A DNA stretch of 64,000 nt, taken from NCBI GenBank assembly GCA_003342815.1, contig PTEX01000049.1:1771810-1835809 (forward strand). Direction: 5' to 3'. How positions within the stretch are numbered: the stretch's first letter is position 1; the number at the start of each line of letters is the position of its first letter. The notes under the pieces were generated by a model. The model ran no database searches, had not been told where the DNA came from, and worked only from the letters and a program-made list of their open reading frames with translations. Shown piece by piece: positions 11,121 to 21,540 of this stretch. The translations under genes and the position numbers were made by a program. This DNA is from Eudromia elegans (Eukaryota; Chordata; Aves; Tinamiformes; Tinamidae).

Positions 11121-14089
11121 CTAGAGCAAAAGAGAGCGCTTTAGCCATGAGGGTGAACAGCCCCATTGCACGGACGCCCCTCTGAAAAATGGATTCCCGT
11201 CACCAACACCACACCGACGGCTCCACGGAAAGTCGCACCATGATGCAACATCACCTTTCACAAAATGACGCATGCACATATTTATACCACAGACTAATTA
11301 ACCTCCTACCAGGAAGAGAGACTGCCGCTGACTCTGAGCGCAATCGCAGAGAGACATCACGGAAAACGCTGCTTCTGCTGCAGGGTTTGCACACTGGGCA
11401 GAGGTTTGGGAAGGATGAGCAGAACACTGAGCGTACTCATGCCTCTGAATTTACACACCGCGACCTAAACCTCGGTGTCTGCAGGCATTCGCATGGCTTG
11501 AAGCGATCCAGGGCTCAGGGAGGGACATCGGGCCCTGTCTTTCCAATTCGGCTGATGGGCACACGTCAGTGAAAGCAGAGAGGATCCAAGGGGCAGAACC
11601 TGGTAGCAACTGCCCCTGGGTGCCCGTTTACCTGAGAGCTGCAGCCCACAACATGAGTTTAAGCTTAGGGGGGCCACAGAAGCTCTGCTGTGCTGTTTCA
11701 CAGGCCCAGGGTTGAACAAGAACTGCCCATCCTGACCTGGGCCCATCCTCAGGACCCATCCATGCGCCCTTGAGGAGGAGAGGGGAGACATTGACCATTG
11801 CTTCCAGTGTGGTGCCCAGGTGCTTGCTCAGTCTTGCGGCATGGCCCTGGGGAGAGACATCCCTGCATGCCCCACGATTCTGTCCATTGGCACTGCAGAA
11901 AGGTGCTTAGGGTGTGGTATATCCAGCGGAGGGTCCACGGGAGGAACGGCGCTTGCCAGAATGACGCCCATCCCAAAGAGGATGACTTGGTGCTGAANCC
12001 GCTACTCTGGCAAAGAGCGTCGAGCCCCGTGGGGTCCCACGTCAGGGAGCAGGAGGGGTGGGGAGGGAGAGGGGGTGTTGAGATGGGAGAAGCCAAGCAG
12101 GACCTCGCTCCAGTTGGGGCAACCAAGGAGTCNCTGCAAACCCCACAGCTAAGCTGCGCCCTCAGGAGCCCTGGTCAAGGCTGGTTGAGTTTGGTGCTTG
12201 GGGATACCTGTTTGGGTGGAAAAATAGGCAAAAGGGCCCCGGTTTGGAGGGAAGCGNTGCAGCAGGTGCCTGGGAGAGGAGGTGACGGGCAGCGCAAGGC
12301 CCATCCAACACAACTCAATTGCTGCACACGTTTTCAGGCAAAGCTCCAGGGGAACGAGCTTGAATTCTCCACTCCCGAGTTCAATGAACAGTTAGAGGTC
12401 TGTTCCAGAAAGACTGGATCCTCTCCCATATACGTTTTTAAGACAAAAAGAGAGCATGATGTAAAGCCCTGGCTCTTCCCTGAGCGTTCGGGACCTCTGC
12501 GTTACTCAGGGAAGTTCCTTCTGCAGGATGCACAGCCTGGAGAGGGTCAGGAATGCACCTCCAAGAGAGGACAGCAAAGGCAGATGGGCTTGAACTTTGC
12601 TGGGCTCATAAATTTTCTCTCTTCAATGAACACGGGCTCCAGCTGGCTTCAGGTAGCCTCATTCTGCAGGCCCGCAGCTCGGCGGGTCAGGAGCCCTGCC
12701 AGGAATTACTCACGTCTCCCTCAGGAGCTATTAAAAATGGATACAGAACGGGTAAACTTTTACTTATTTTGTATTCCTGCAAGGCTCTTCCACCGCCCGC
12801 AGGGAAGCTCCTGGGCGTGCTGCGCGATGGGCACAGATGTAGGAAGGCAGGGCCAGGGGGGTTCCCACCCTCCGCTCCCATAGCACCAAACCTCCGCCTC
12901 GAGGACGGCAAACGGCCGAACGGGGTGCGGGTGCAGGCAAGCGTCTCGCGGCAGGGCCGGGGCGTTACCTGTTCTTGCACTCCCAGTTTGCCTTTCTGGA
13001 TAGAAAAGGGGTTATGAGAGAAGATGGAGTTAAAATTTGCATTGGAAAACTAGGGTAGGTCAAGAGGGACTGTCCGGTACAGCGGATGTGTACAGAAGGA
13101 GAGAGAACATACTCGGGTACAACAGGAGAGGGCCTTTGCTCTGAGGCAAAAGCCAAACTTCTAGGAAGGGAGAGAAAAGGGAGCAATAAGGTGAAAGAGG
13201 GGTGGAGGGAGAAGAACGAGGTTGGGGGCTGCTGTGTTTCAGAGAGCCGTGGGGCGTCCAGACCAGAATGGACTTTCCTCTGCTGTCCTATCCCGCTGGG
13301 CTCTGCCGTCCGTGCGGGCAGGTTCCTCCCTGCGGTCCCAGCCCCGAGGGCAGCCGTGCCGGGCTGGGCTGCAGCCTTCCTTCCACCTGCGAGCGCTGCC
13401 ACCTCCGGAGCCCGGGGCTCGCACACACACGTGTCCACAAAGAGCCTTGATTCCAGGTCCCTGCCCGTGGCCAAGGGGAGGCGTTTGCAGGGGACAAACA
13501 CGCCATTGGGGACAAATGCCACTCGTGCTGTTTCCTAGCTGGAAGAATCTGAGGAGACGGGAGGCTGGAGTGCTCCAGGCAACACAAAGCACCAGCCTTA
13601 ATTCATCTGGCTCCCCCGAAGGAGGAAGGGACTTGGAATCAAGGTTGACTTGACAATGACGACAACCAAAAGGAAAGAAAGAAACCCCAAAAGAAGGACA
13701 AAGGAGGACAGCTACTACAATGAGGACATCATCACGGTGTGTGAGGGGTCACCACGGAGACGACTACGGGACGGTGCTGGGGTGCTCATGCTCAGCGCGT
13801 ACGTACCACCGACGAGTCGACAGGCAGCTGAATACAGCTCAACTGCCCGCTCGGGTCTTCTCGCTTGGAGATCTCCTGAAGTGAGAACGGGAAGGGAGGG
13901 GGAAGGCAAAGGGAAGGGGAGGGGGTTTCAATTGTCACCGTCGCCACATCAGCGCTGAGAGCGGGGCACAAGCGAGAGGAAGGGGAGGCAGCAGGAGGGC
14001 AACGCGTGACCACGGCGAGGACAAGCTCGGCGGCACGCGGAGGAAGGTCGGAGAGGGAGCAGGGCCCTTTGCAGAGACCAGCCTTACCT

Positions 14090-14275
14090 TTAAATTAAGT
14101 GTTTCCAAAAGAGATTCATCTCCTAAGCGATAATTGCGCTAATGAAACACCAGCTAATTATTGAAAACATGACTTCTTTTTTCTGGCAGTTGCATAATGG
14201 GATCTTTATTTATTATGCTGTCATTAAGCAGCAATGCAGGCTTTTAATGAATGTTTGATTAACACAATATAGGTT
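14090..14275. promoter_or_regulatory. Candidate conserved non-coding element rich in homeodomain sites
   Basis: An abrupt AT-rich island in GC-rich surroundings. It holds repeated homeodomain core motifs: taattg (14131), taatga (14140), taatta (14155), plus further ATTAA/TAAT cores to 14272. No ORF or repeat signature explains it. This texture is typical of deeply conserved intronic enhancers, but conservation cannot be tested here. Confidence 0.4.
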
Positions 14276-17013
14276 CTCTTACAGCCAGGTGAAATATCTC
14301 CTTTAAGGAAAGCCATCGTAAACCACGTAGGTTTGGCTCTTAGGGGTCCTCCAAACATCTTGGGGAGCACTTGAGCAGCTCCAAAAGGAGTCTTTTCTAC
14401 ACAGACATTGGCCAAGGGCCAGCGGGAAGGGTCTGCAGAGCGTGCATGGTACCAGCACCCTTTCCTGGGTCCAGGACCTACATGAGGGTTGGGTACAACC
14501 GTAGAAAGGTGCAGGGTATCCAACCGGCTTCATTGCTCCTCTACCTGGCATGATTGCTTTCCTGCATGGGATTTAAGGCTCATCCCACTGTAGATTGGGA
14601 TGAAAAGCTTAGGAAAGGCTGATCCACCTTTGGAGCTGATCAGGACAACGGTGTCATGCTAACCATGTGGTGGACACTTAATTTAAAGTCTTTGGTTGTA
14701 ACAGAGGACGCGAGACGGGGAAAAGCCATCCAAAGAGAAAACAGGGAAACATGTTCCCTTCTCGAGAATGGTCCCAATGAAACAGATGGGAATTCAGAGG
14801 GTAAGGGACGCATCAAAAGCACAATCCAAAGACTCAGGCGAGGGAAAACAGCCTGTTCCCTCTGGTTGAACCCCAGAAGTCCAAGTTCTGTTTGCTCAGA
14901 CAGCACATCCAAGGTCTGAGGTAGTCAGTTATATCTTTCCTACCCATGGAGGAAAGCGTGGAAGGGCTTGAGAAAGGCCAACCCGGCGGGCACCAGCAGG
15001 GAGTGAGTGCTGGGTGTGCAAGGAGGGGCGCAAAGAAGGAAAAGAAATACACTCAGGAGCACGAGCTGACGGGGACAGGACACACAACCGGGGGGTTACC
15101 AATGGAAGAATCTGCTTTAGAGACAACCTTGCTCTGGAAGTCCCCCCGAGAGGAGCTTTACACCTAACGACGCCTTCTTACCAGGAGTCAGCGTTTGTTC
15201 GGAGACAAATCCCCAGGGCAGGGAGCTGATGCCTCAGGCAGCAATTCCCAATATGCAGCTCTATGGAATGATGGCACAGCTCCCTTTCCCCTGTGGCTGA
15301 GAGCTCAGGCATCAGCTCCAGCCCTGAGCTCGAAAATACCCCCATTGCCCAAAATCCTGCACGAGCCTTTTGCATGAGAGAAGCAGGTTACTAAAAAAAA
15401 AAAACCATCCTACAAAATATATTGCTCTGGATTTAAAAGTTTGGAGCAGGTTCTTTTTGTTTCTTAGCCGCTTATATACACGTACTGCCTAGCAACATCA
15501 GGCTGCAAATCCACACGCTAAAATTCACGAGGTGCTTGCAGATTGAGGAGAGGCAGTCGCGGAGCCGGCAGATAACGCCAGCAGCCCCGAGCTCGTGTTT
15601 CAGCCCAGAAATCTGACAGGGAATGAAAAATTAAACCACCCTAATGCAGCACGAGTCAAGCGCCACGGCTGTGCACGGAGCCCCACTGTCCCTTCATCGC
15701 GTTCCAGCCTTCTGGAGGAACGGCGAGACCGCGGCGTAACAAGGGCACGGCGGGAAGTTTGTTATTAAAACACCATTAGAAAAGCTGGGGATACAAAATA
15801 GCGCCGTGAGCACGCTGTAATCGGAGTCACCAGTCACATAAATCTGGTGCACGTTCCCTGAAAAATGCTGGGGATTTAAAATTACACCCCTGCAAGCGGG
15901 GAGGGATTGGGGCTGAGGGACCTGCCTGGGTTTCGGCTCTCTGCAAGCAGCAGTGAGGGAGCAGCAGGGCGGCCTGGGCTGCTGTGCCAGCCCCGGCCCC
16001 ACCACGGGGCAGGGTGAAAGCAAACGTGCGAGCGCAGGGAGCTGCTGCATCCACGGGCTCGGTCACCACGGGCCGACAAGGAGCTTCCCGGCTCCTTGTG
16101 CTCCCACATGGGAACATGATGCTCTTCAGCAGAGCCCCATGGTGACCTTCCCCTTCCGCTGAGGGGACATGAGAGGGGATTTACGGAAACAGCCACGACA
16201 GGAATGATTAGAAACCAAAGGACTGACACGGAGAGAGATGAGCGCCCGGGACTGAGCCCCGTGCTCGGCTTCGGGAGGCCCAGCACAGGGACCCACCGTG
16301 GGTGCAACCTCACGATGGACAAGGGGCAAAGCCCATACAACACGCGGTCACCCCAGCACACTGCAAGCAAACGAACAGGGTTCAGACACACCGTGGAGGC
16401 ACAGGCAGGGGCTGGCGAGCAGCGCTCGGGTCCCTTTACCTCTGGAGAGCCCTGGGCAGGCTGTAAGGATGCCCTCTCTCCCTCTACACGGAGCAGTTTG
16501 CCCAATTGGTTGGGTTGCACAGAGAGCTGGGCAGTCACCAGCCCTACGCGGGACACTCGGTGACACACTCATTCCTCCCCTCAGGACAACAGCACAATGA
16601 GGAGGACGGCTGGACCAAAGCCCCCTGTGAAACCTTGCAGGAATCCAGGCTGCTCCATGGAGATTCCCAGCCCGAGGAAGCAGCAGCGGAGACTAGAAAT
16701 GAAGTAGGTTACACCATGCAGAGCACCGCAGTGCTGGGAAGGGGAAGAGGTCTGTGAACACGGACCATCAAAAAGGTAATCCCAGCGCTAAGCTCCCGGC
16801 AGCCGCCGTAACTTTCCAGGAGGAGCTTTTAATCTGGCTCCCAAACACAGCAAACCCTGTTTCAAAGACCGTGTCAGAGCAGTCCCTCCATCAGCAGGGA
16901 CTGACTCACCGCTGAAGTCGAGTGCTGTATTAACGCTAACAATGCTTTTCATTTAAGCTCAGTTAAAGGGCTTGGTGTATTAAATTGTGCCTTGGCTAAG
17001 AAAAAAAAAAAAA

Positions 17014-17032
17014 GGAGAGAGAGAGAGAGAGG
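17014..17032. repeat. (GA)n microsatellite
   Basis: About nine GA units directly after a 13-base A run, in intron 13 about 120 bp beyond the donor of exon 13. Confidence 0.9.
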
Positions 17033-17155
17033 ACCTAATAATTTTCCCCAGCTCTTTTCATGTATTGCGTTTATAAATGTTTCATAAATCATCGTTCCGT
17101 CAGAACACGGAAGCTCTGAAATTTCCGAAGAAAACAAAGGATGTCAGGACTTTAC

Positions 17156-17311
17156 CTCAGTCTGGAAACCCTCGACCAGGATGGCCACGAGCAGGTTAAA
17201 GAGGACGTAATTCCCAAACGTCATGAGGGCGATGAAGTAGAGAGCAGCCCAGGAAGAGGTGGAGGCCATGCCGTTGTACAGGACCTTGTTCCAGTCTTCC
17301 TGGGTCAAGAT
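17156..17311 (-). CDS. CACNA1G: CACNA1G exon 13: domain II selectivity filter and IIS6
   Basis: 156 bp, 52 codons in phase 0 at both ends. [15 protein letters not shown] holds the domain II filter glutamate (E in TQEDW, second of the EEDD ring). IIS6 follows ([20 protein letters not shown] then [10 protein letters not shown]). Acceptor ...CTCGGCAG, donor GAG|GTAAAG. Confidence 0.97.
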
Positions 17312-17643
17312 CTGCCGAGAGAGGGCATCAGTCAGAGGAAGATGTCCAAGGAGAACAAGCCTGGCTGGGTATCTGGGTTTGGGATGGGCAGAGGTGCCGG
17401 TCAGCACCTTTCCTTTTGGGTATTCAACACAGCCATAACGATGCACTTGGATACAACAGGGTACATCAGAAGTTTGCCCTTCTCACCCAAAAGATAAGGT
17501 GGAAAGAGGATCTGAAGGACAAACCTGGCCCACCCTTCCACTCAGAGCACAGACAGGACAACGACTGCCTCCTGCACCGTCCCAGGTACCAATCCCAAAG
17601 CAGCGCGATGCCCGCTGGCACCAAGGCCATTTCCATTCCGTAC
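17312..17643 (-). other. Intron 12
   Basis: 332 bp; normal GT-AG intron between the domain II pore helix and selectivity-filter exons. Nothing else seen. Confidence 0.9.
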
Positions 17644-17758
17644 CTGGAAAACGGTGACAATGGCCCACAGCAAGGAATCAAAGTTCTTCCTGTCCGGCAG
17701 AGTGTCACCGTCTCTCTCCGAAGCAAACTTACAGCCAAAGAGGTGCATGCCCAGGATG
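17644..17758 (-). CDS. CACNA1G: CACNA1G exon 12: domain II turret and pore helix
   Basis: 115 bp encoding [20 protein letters not shown], then [18 protein letters not shown]. This is the end of IIS5, the short domain II turret and the pore helix. Acceptor ...GCCCGCAG, donor CAG|GTACGG, leaving phase 0. The sequence is identical to mammalian Cav3.1 at every residue I can compare from memory of the family. Confidence 0.97.
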
Positions 17759-18869
17759 CTGCGGGCGAGAGAAAGCAAGGGCTGAACAGAAGATGACAGT
17801 AAACAACAAAGCAAAAATCATCCAGCAGGGCTTAATATGTCTCTAGATTTCAGCTGTGCCTTTTATATTATTATTATTATTTAAGATGAATCATTAGTTC
17901 GCTAAAAAATGCACGCCCAGATCACGCAAACCAATTGTGAATTTGGGTCAAATCTGTCAAACAGTTTCAGCCAGAAAAGTATGTCTGTGCCTTCTTTTTC
18001 TGCTTTGTTTTTTTAAGTCAAAACATTTTGTTTCAACATTTTCTAAACAAAATGTTTTGACTTTCTGTTTTGCAATGACATATTTTCAGCAAAATGTGTC
18101 TAAATTGAATTAGAAAGACAAAAAGGGTTTCTGTGAAGCGTCTGAATAAAATACCTCAGGTGACCTGAAATAACTTGTTCCGTTTTGACAAGAAACGGGA
18201 ATACCTTTCCTTTTAGACTGATGCTAAAAGGATAATTTGTTTTCCCCAGCTTTTGGCCAGTAACCTGAATAATCAAATTATTCACAGCTCTACTCGGCAT
18301 CATGGCAGCAAATGGTGTTTTGGTGTGGCGAGTTGTGCTAGGTAAAGGAACTTTATTCCATAGAGGAGACTGGCTTCCCTCAGCCTGCTCAGCAGCAAAA
18401 TCAGTGGGACAGCAACAGAGTCGCCTATTATGAAAAAGACAGGATCTTTTCAAAAGTTAGACCAAAATCTAAATATTTGGGGGTAGTTCAAGTCTGTTTC
18501 TAATATTTCCACTGCAGAACTTCTCTTATCAAAGGAAGAACTCATGAGGAGCAGAACCACCAGTACAGAACAAGAGACAGAGAGAAGCCAACTTCATTTT
18601 GGGAACATTGCCCTATCCCTGGCAGTATTTTTAGCTTTCTGCTAGTCCATAAGTATCAGAGCGGCTGTCTTGGGATGATATCAAGGAATCATCCAGCTGA
18701 AGGACGCTCCTTGCAAATTGCCTTGCAAAGAACAATGTCTCCTTTGGCCAGAGCTGAAGAGTTTAATCAGGGCAGCAAGCCCATCACCCATGCTGGTCAG
18801 CACGGCAGTTTCGGGGCACGTTCAGCCCATGGGTCCCTCTTATCTGCTCAGCCTTCCCCAAGCCCTCAC
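17759..18869 (-). other. Intron 11, AT-rich
   Basis: 1.1 kb, clearly more AT-rich than its neighbours at 17820-18600. It contains the perfect hairpin at 18015-18063 and a TTA-type run near 17868-17882. Probably an old AT-rich repeat insertion. Confidence 0.7.
18015..18063. repeat. Perfect 19-bp inverted repeat with 11-nt loop
   Basis: Left arm aagtcaaaacattttgttt (18015-18033) and right arm aaacaaaatgttttgactt (18045-18063) are exact reverse complements around the loop caacattttct. Pairing stops immediately outside the arms (T opposite T). It may be the core of a small palindromic (MITE-like) element; no target-site duplication was established. Confidence 0.9.
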
Positions 18870-19055
18870 CTGAAGATGAAGATGAAGAGCATCAGCAACA
18901 TGCAGAACGTGGCCACGTTGTCCATGGTCTTCATGAGGACGACGAGCTGGCGCTGGAGGGCCGGCATGAAGCGGACCAGCTTCAGCACCCGCATGAGCCG
19001 GAACGTCCGCAGGACCGAAAGGCCCCCACCTTGCTGGCCCACGATCTCCCAGACA
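18870..19055 (-). CDS. CACNA1G: CACNA1G exon 11: IIS4 voltage sensor, S4-S5 linker and IIS5
   Basis: 186 bp. After [17 protein letters not shown] come the S4 charges ([13 protein letters not shown]), the S4-S5 linker ([18 protein letters not shown]) and S5 ([15 protein letters not shown]). Acceptor ...CCCCTCAG, donor AG|GTGAGG. Its last two bases join the C that opens the next exon to give the serine of [10 protein letters not shown]. It is nearly identical to mammalian Cav3.1. Confidence 0.97.
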
Positions 19056-19570
19056 CTGAGGGGAGAAAAGGGGCATTGCGGAATGAAAAGGGTGAAATCC
19101 CAACGGAAGAGGCTGGAAAGCAGACGCCATCCCAGGCAGAGATGCTCTGCCAGGCCTCCTGGAAGCTGAAGGAGCTCCAGGGCAACCAAGAGGAGACACC
19201 CACTGAAGCATCCAGAACACGCTGCAAATCAGTGGCTTTGCACGTGCCAAGGAACCAGACAGCAGCTTAACCAGACACTGATTGCATCAGTTACTGGACT
19301 TTCCCAGGCTTTCCCTAGACTCTTCCTTGGCCCTGGATTCAGATCCTAGGCTTTCCCAGTTCATTTAGACTGGCAGTTTTGCGCTTGGGCTCCTCTCTAA
19401 AACAGCCACCAAATCACCCCAAGGATATATTTCACCGCTTGCATGTATGCATACGCGGACTAATTTACAGCAGATAAGTAAAAAGTGTCATAGGAAGTCA
19501 TTTATGCCCACTCTCCATTACCTTGCATTTTAATTAAACGTTTAAATGAGGGGGGAACACGCGGCTGTAC
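19056..19570 (-). other. Intron 10
   Basis: 515 bp between IIS3 and IIS4 coding exons. No feature recognised beyond the splice sites. Confidence 0.85.
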
Positions 19571-19722
19571 CTAATCACCACAATGATTCCATCAAAGATG
19601 TTGTATGGATTCTTAATGTAGCCAAAAGGACCGTAAACGAGGACTTTCAAGAGCATCTCGAGGGCAAACAGACTGGTGAAGACGATGTTGCTGATCTCCA
19701 GGGCATTGGTAAGCTCCTCGGG
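19571..19722 (-). CDS. CACNA1G: CACNA1G exon 10: IIS2-IIS3
   Basis: 152 bp, 50 codons plus two bases, beginning [20 protein letters not shown] and ending [13 protein letters not shown]. It carries S2 (FALEML acidic countercharge), the S2-S3 loop ([10 protein letters not shown]) and S3 with the conserved aspartate in IFDGII. Acceptor ...CTCCCCAG, donor AG|GTACAG. It has valine in LLKVLVYG where human Cav3.1 has leucine, a conservative change. Confidence 0.96.
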
Positions 19723-20464
19723 CTGGGGAGAGAAGCAGAGGAAAGGGACAAGGTAAGCAAGACATTAGGCTCCATTAGGCAAAGGTATGCTTGAAATCAG
19801 AGTAAGACCAAACATCTTAATGCAGAAACGGCGGTGCAAACTCTGCAACAGGAAAGCGTCAACAGCAAATAAACCCCAGGGGAAAGAAGATAAGAAAACT
19901 ACTGTTTAAGGGTTAGATATCCATTATGAATTGAAGAGAGAAATCCAGACACGGACTTCATGTTAATCACTGCATTAGCACCATGGCAGGAGGTTTATGT
20001 CAAAGTGCCATGCGGAGAGGCTTGATGCTTTCACAGCCTCCATCCCGGTGCTCCTTATATACAAGGGGAGGCTGAAAGGTTTTCTCTGATAAGATACTAA
20101 ATAACAAAGCAGGCTCGAAATTATCAAAAGCTTTGATAAGATTTTCAAAAACAGTTGGGGATTTTAGGTACTTTCACTGAAATGCCTCGGAAAACCTGAC
20201 AACCAGGAAGCCCAGAACTGCTACTGAGAACGGGGCCCGATCCTAGTATTTCAGACTGGCAACCTAAAAATAGAGGTATGAAAAAAAAAGCCCAGACAGA
20301 CTTCCAGAAGACCTAAATTAATACCTTTCATGTTTTTCTGCCATATTTCACAGAGGGCTCCCAACAATGCCTACAGACAGCAAGCGCTGTGCTTTCCATG
20401 GCGGGTGGGCGTGCATTATTGGAAAACATATGGCAGAAGATAAAAAATTGCGGTGTAGCCTGCT

Positions 20465-20545
20465 CCGGATCATACTCACAGTCAGTGGCAAAGATAGGAA
20501 CTGAATTTGTAATACCAGAGTCACTCTACCGGTTCAACCCCCTAA
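20465..20545 (-). repeat. Decayed MIR-like (tRNA-derived) SINE relic
   Basis: The plus strand reads actcacagtcagtggcaaag, then ataggaactgaattt, then ccagagtcactctaccggtt. This resembles the reverse complement of the tRNA-derived head of MIR-type SINEs (…cagtggcagagccgggattcgaaccc…tgctctaacca). It is heavily diverged, as expected for an ancient amniote copy. The resemblance is from memory of the family; boundaries are approximate. Confidence 0.4.
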
Positions 20546-21521
20546 TGTATATGCAACTCCATGTGTCTACTTAAAAGTTGCATTAAAAATAGAGAGCAAC
20601 ATCCTGCTGAGAGATGGCTGTGGGGTCAGGCTGACAGCATTGATGCTCCCCAAGACACAGTGGGTTCAAATAGTTTGCAGAACACCTGAAGCACATGGAG
20701 TACTTGATTCTTCTTCAAAGTGGCATTTTAGCACTTCATTTCTATAAATACTTACCTCTATTCCCCTAGGTAACCACCTTAACCGCCTGCCTCTTTAGTC
20801 ACCTGGACACCACGGTGCTTTACAGCTTTATGAGGGCATGACAACTGTGTGACAACAACCCCAGGTGAACACAGGATGCCCATGGGTTAGTTCTTCGCTG
20901 CTCCCACCAACTACTAAAACGATACTAAATGGTACTAAAACGATTTGTGGCCAGGAAGCAGCAGAGAGAGGGACGTCCCCAAACCCGCCAGGACCCCCTG
21001 TAGCACAGGCTGAAGGGTCACATGTGGATTGTCCCAGTCCCAACCCATCGTCCAGGAGGGAGGGTGATGCAAGTCTATCACCATCACCTGCCTCGTTGCA
21101 TCATTGATTGCGTTTCAGAGCACCAAGAAACCATAGTAACCAAAGGTTGTGCAAATATGTGCTGTACGTATAGAGAAAACCACACAGGCATTGAATTCTT
21201 TGCGTTTCCGAGCACCAAAGCCCCCAGGCACGACCTTCCAAGGCCCTGTTAGCTCGAGTCCCTCCAGCCTGGCATAGGGGTTACTCTGCACAGGAAGGTC
21301 TGAACTCTTTGGACACTATCTAGATGCTGCAGAGTGGTCCCTGCGGCCTGATGCTGGTGGGAGTTTGATATGGCAAAGCTGCAGCCTAAGCAAGCAAAGG
21401 GGGAAAGGGGAGCATCGAAAAGAAAAAACTACAGACAAATAATGGTTCAAACACTTCCTGGGTCTCAAACATCTTCAATGGAAAAATAATGCACCTAAAA
21501 TCGTGAAAGAGATTGCCTTGC

Positions 21522-21540
21522 AAAAAAAAAAAAAAAAAAA
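21522..21540. repeat. A19 homopolymer
   Basis: Nineteen consecutive A on the plus strand. The sequence upstream shows no retroposed gene or recognisable retroelement. Confidence 0.9.

Larger units (their letters stand above)
11121..17155 (-). other. Intron 13
   Basis: 6.0 kb between the IIS6 exon and the proximal II-III linker. It contains the AT-rich homeodomain-motif island at 14090-14275 and a (GA)n run at about 17014-17032 beside an A13 run. The last ambiguous bases of the window are near 11998, 12133 and 12257. The 361-codon plus-strand ORF at 11798-12883 shows no domain and is interrupted by ambiguous bases. Confidence 0.75.

Noticed and set aside
11798..12883. 361-codon plus-strand ORF in intron 13
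   Set aside because: It reads through two or three ambiguous bases, shows no family resemblance, and has no splice or promoter context.
18015..18063. Hairpin as a microRNA gene
   Set aside because: Stem is only 19 bp with no extension outside the arms and is very AT-rich; a repeat or palindrome is more likely.
21522..21540. A19 run as the tail of a retroposed gene copy
   Set aside because: The upstream sequence has no open or decayed gene-like match, and no flanking duplication was seen.
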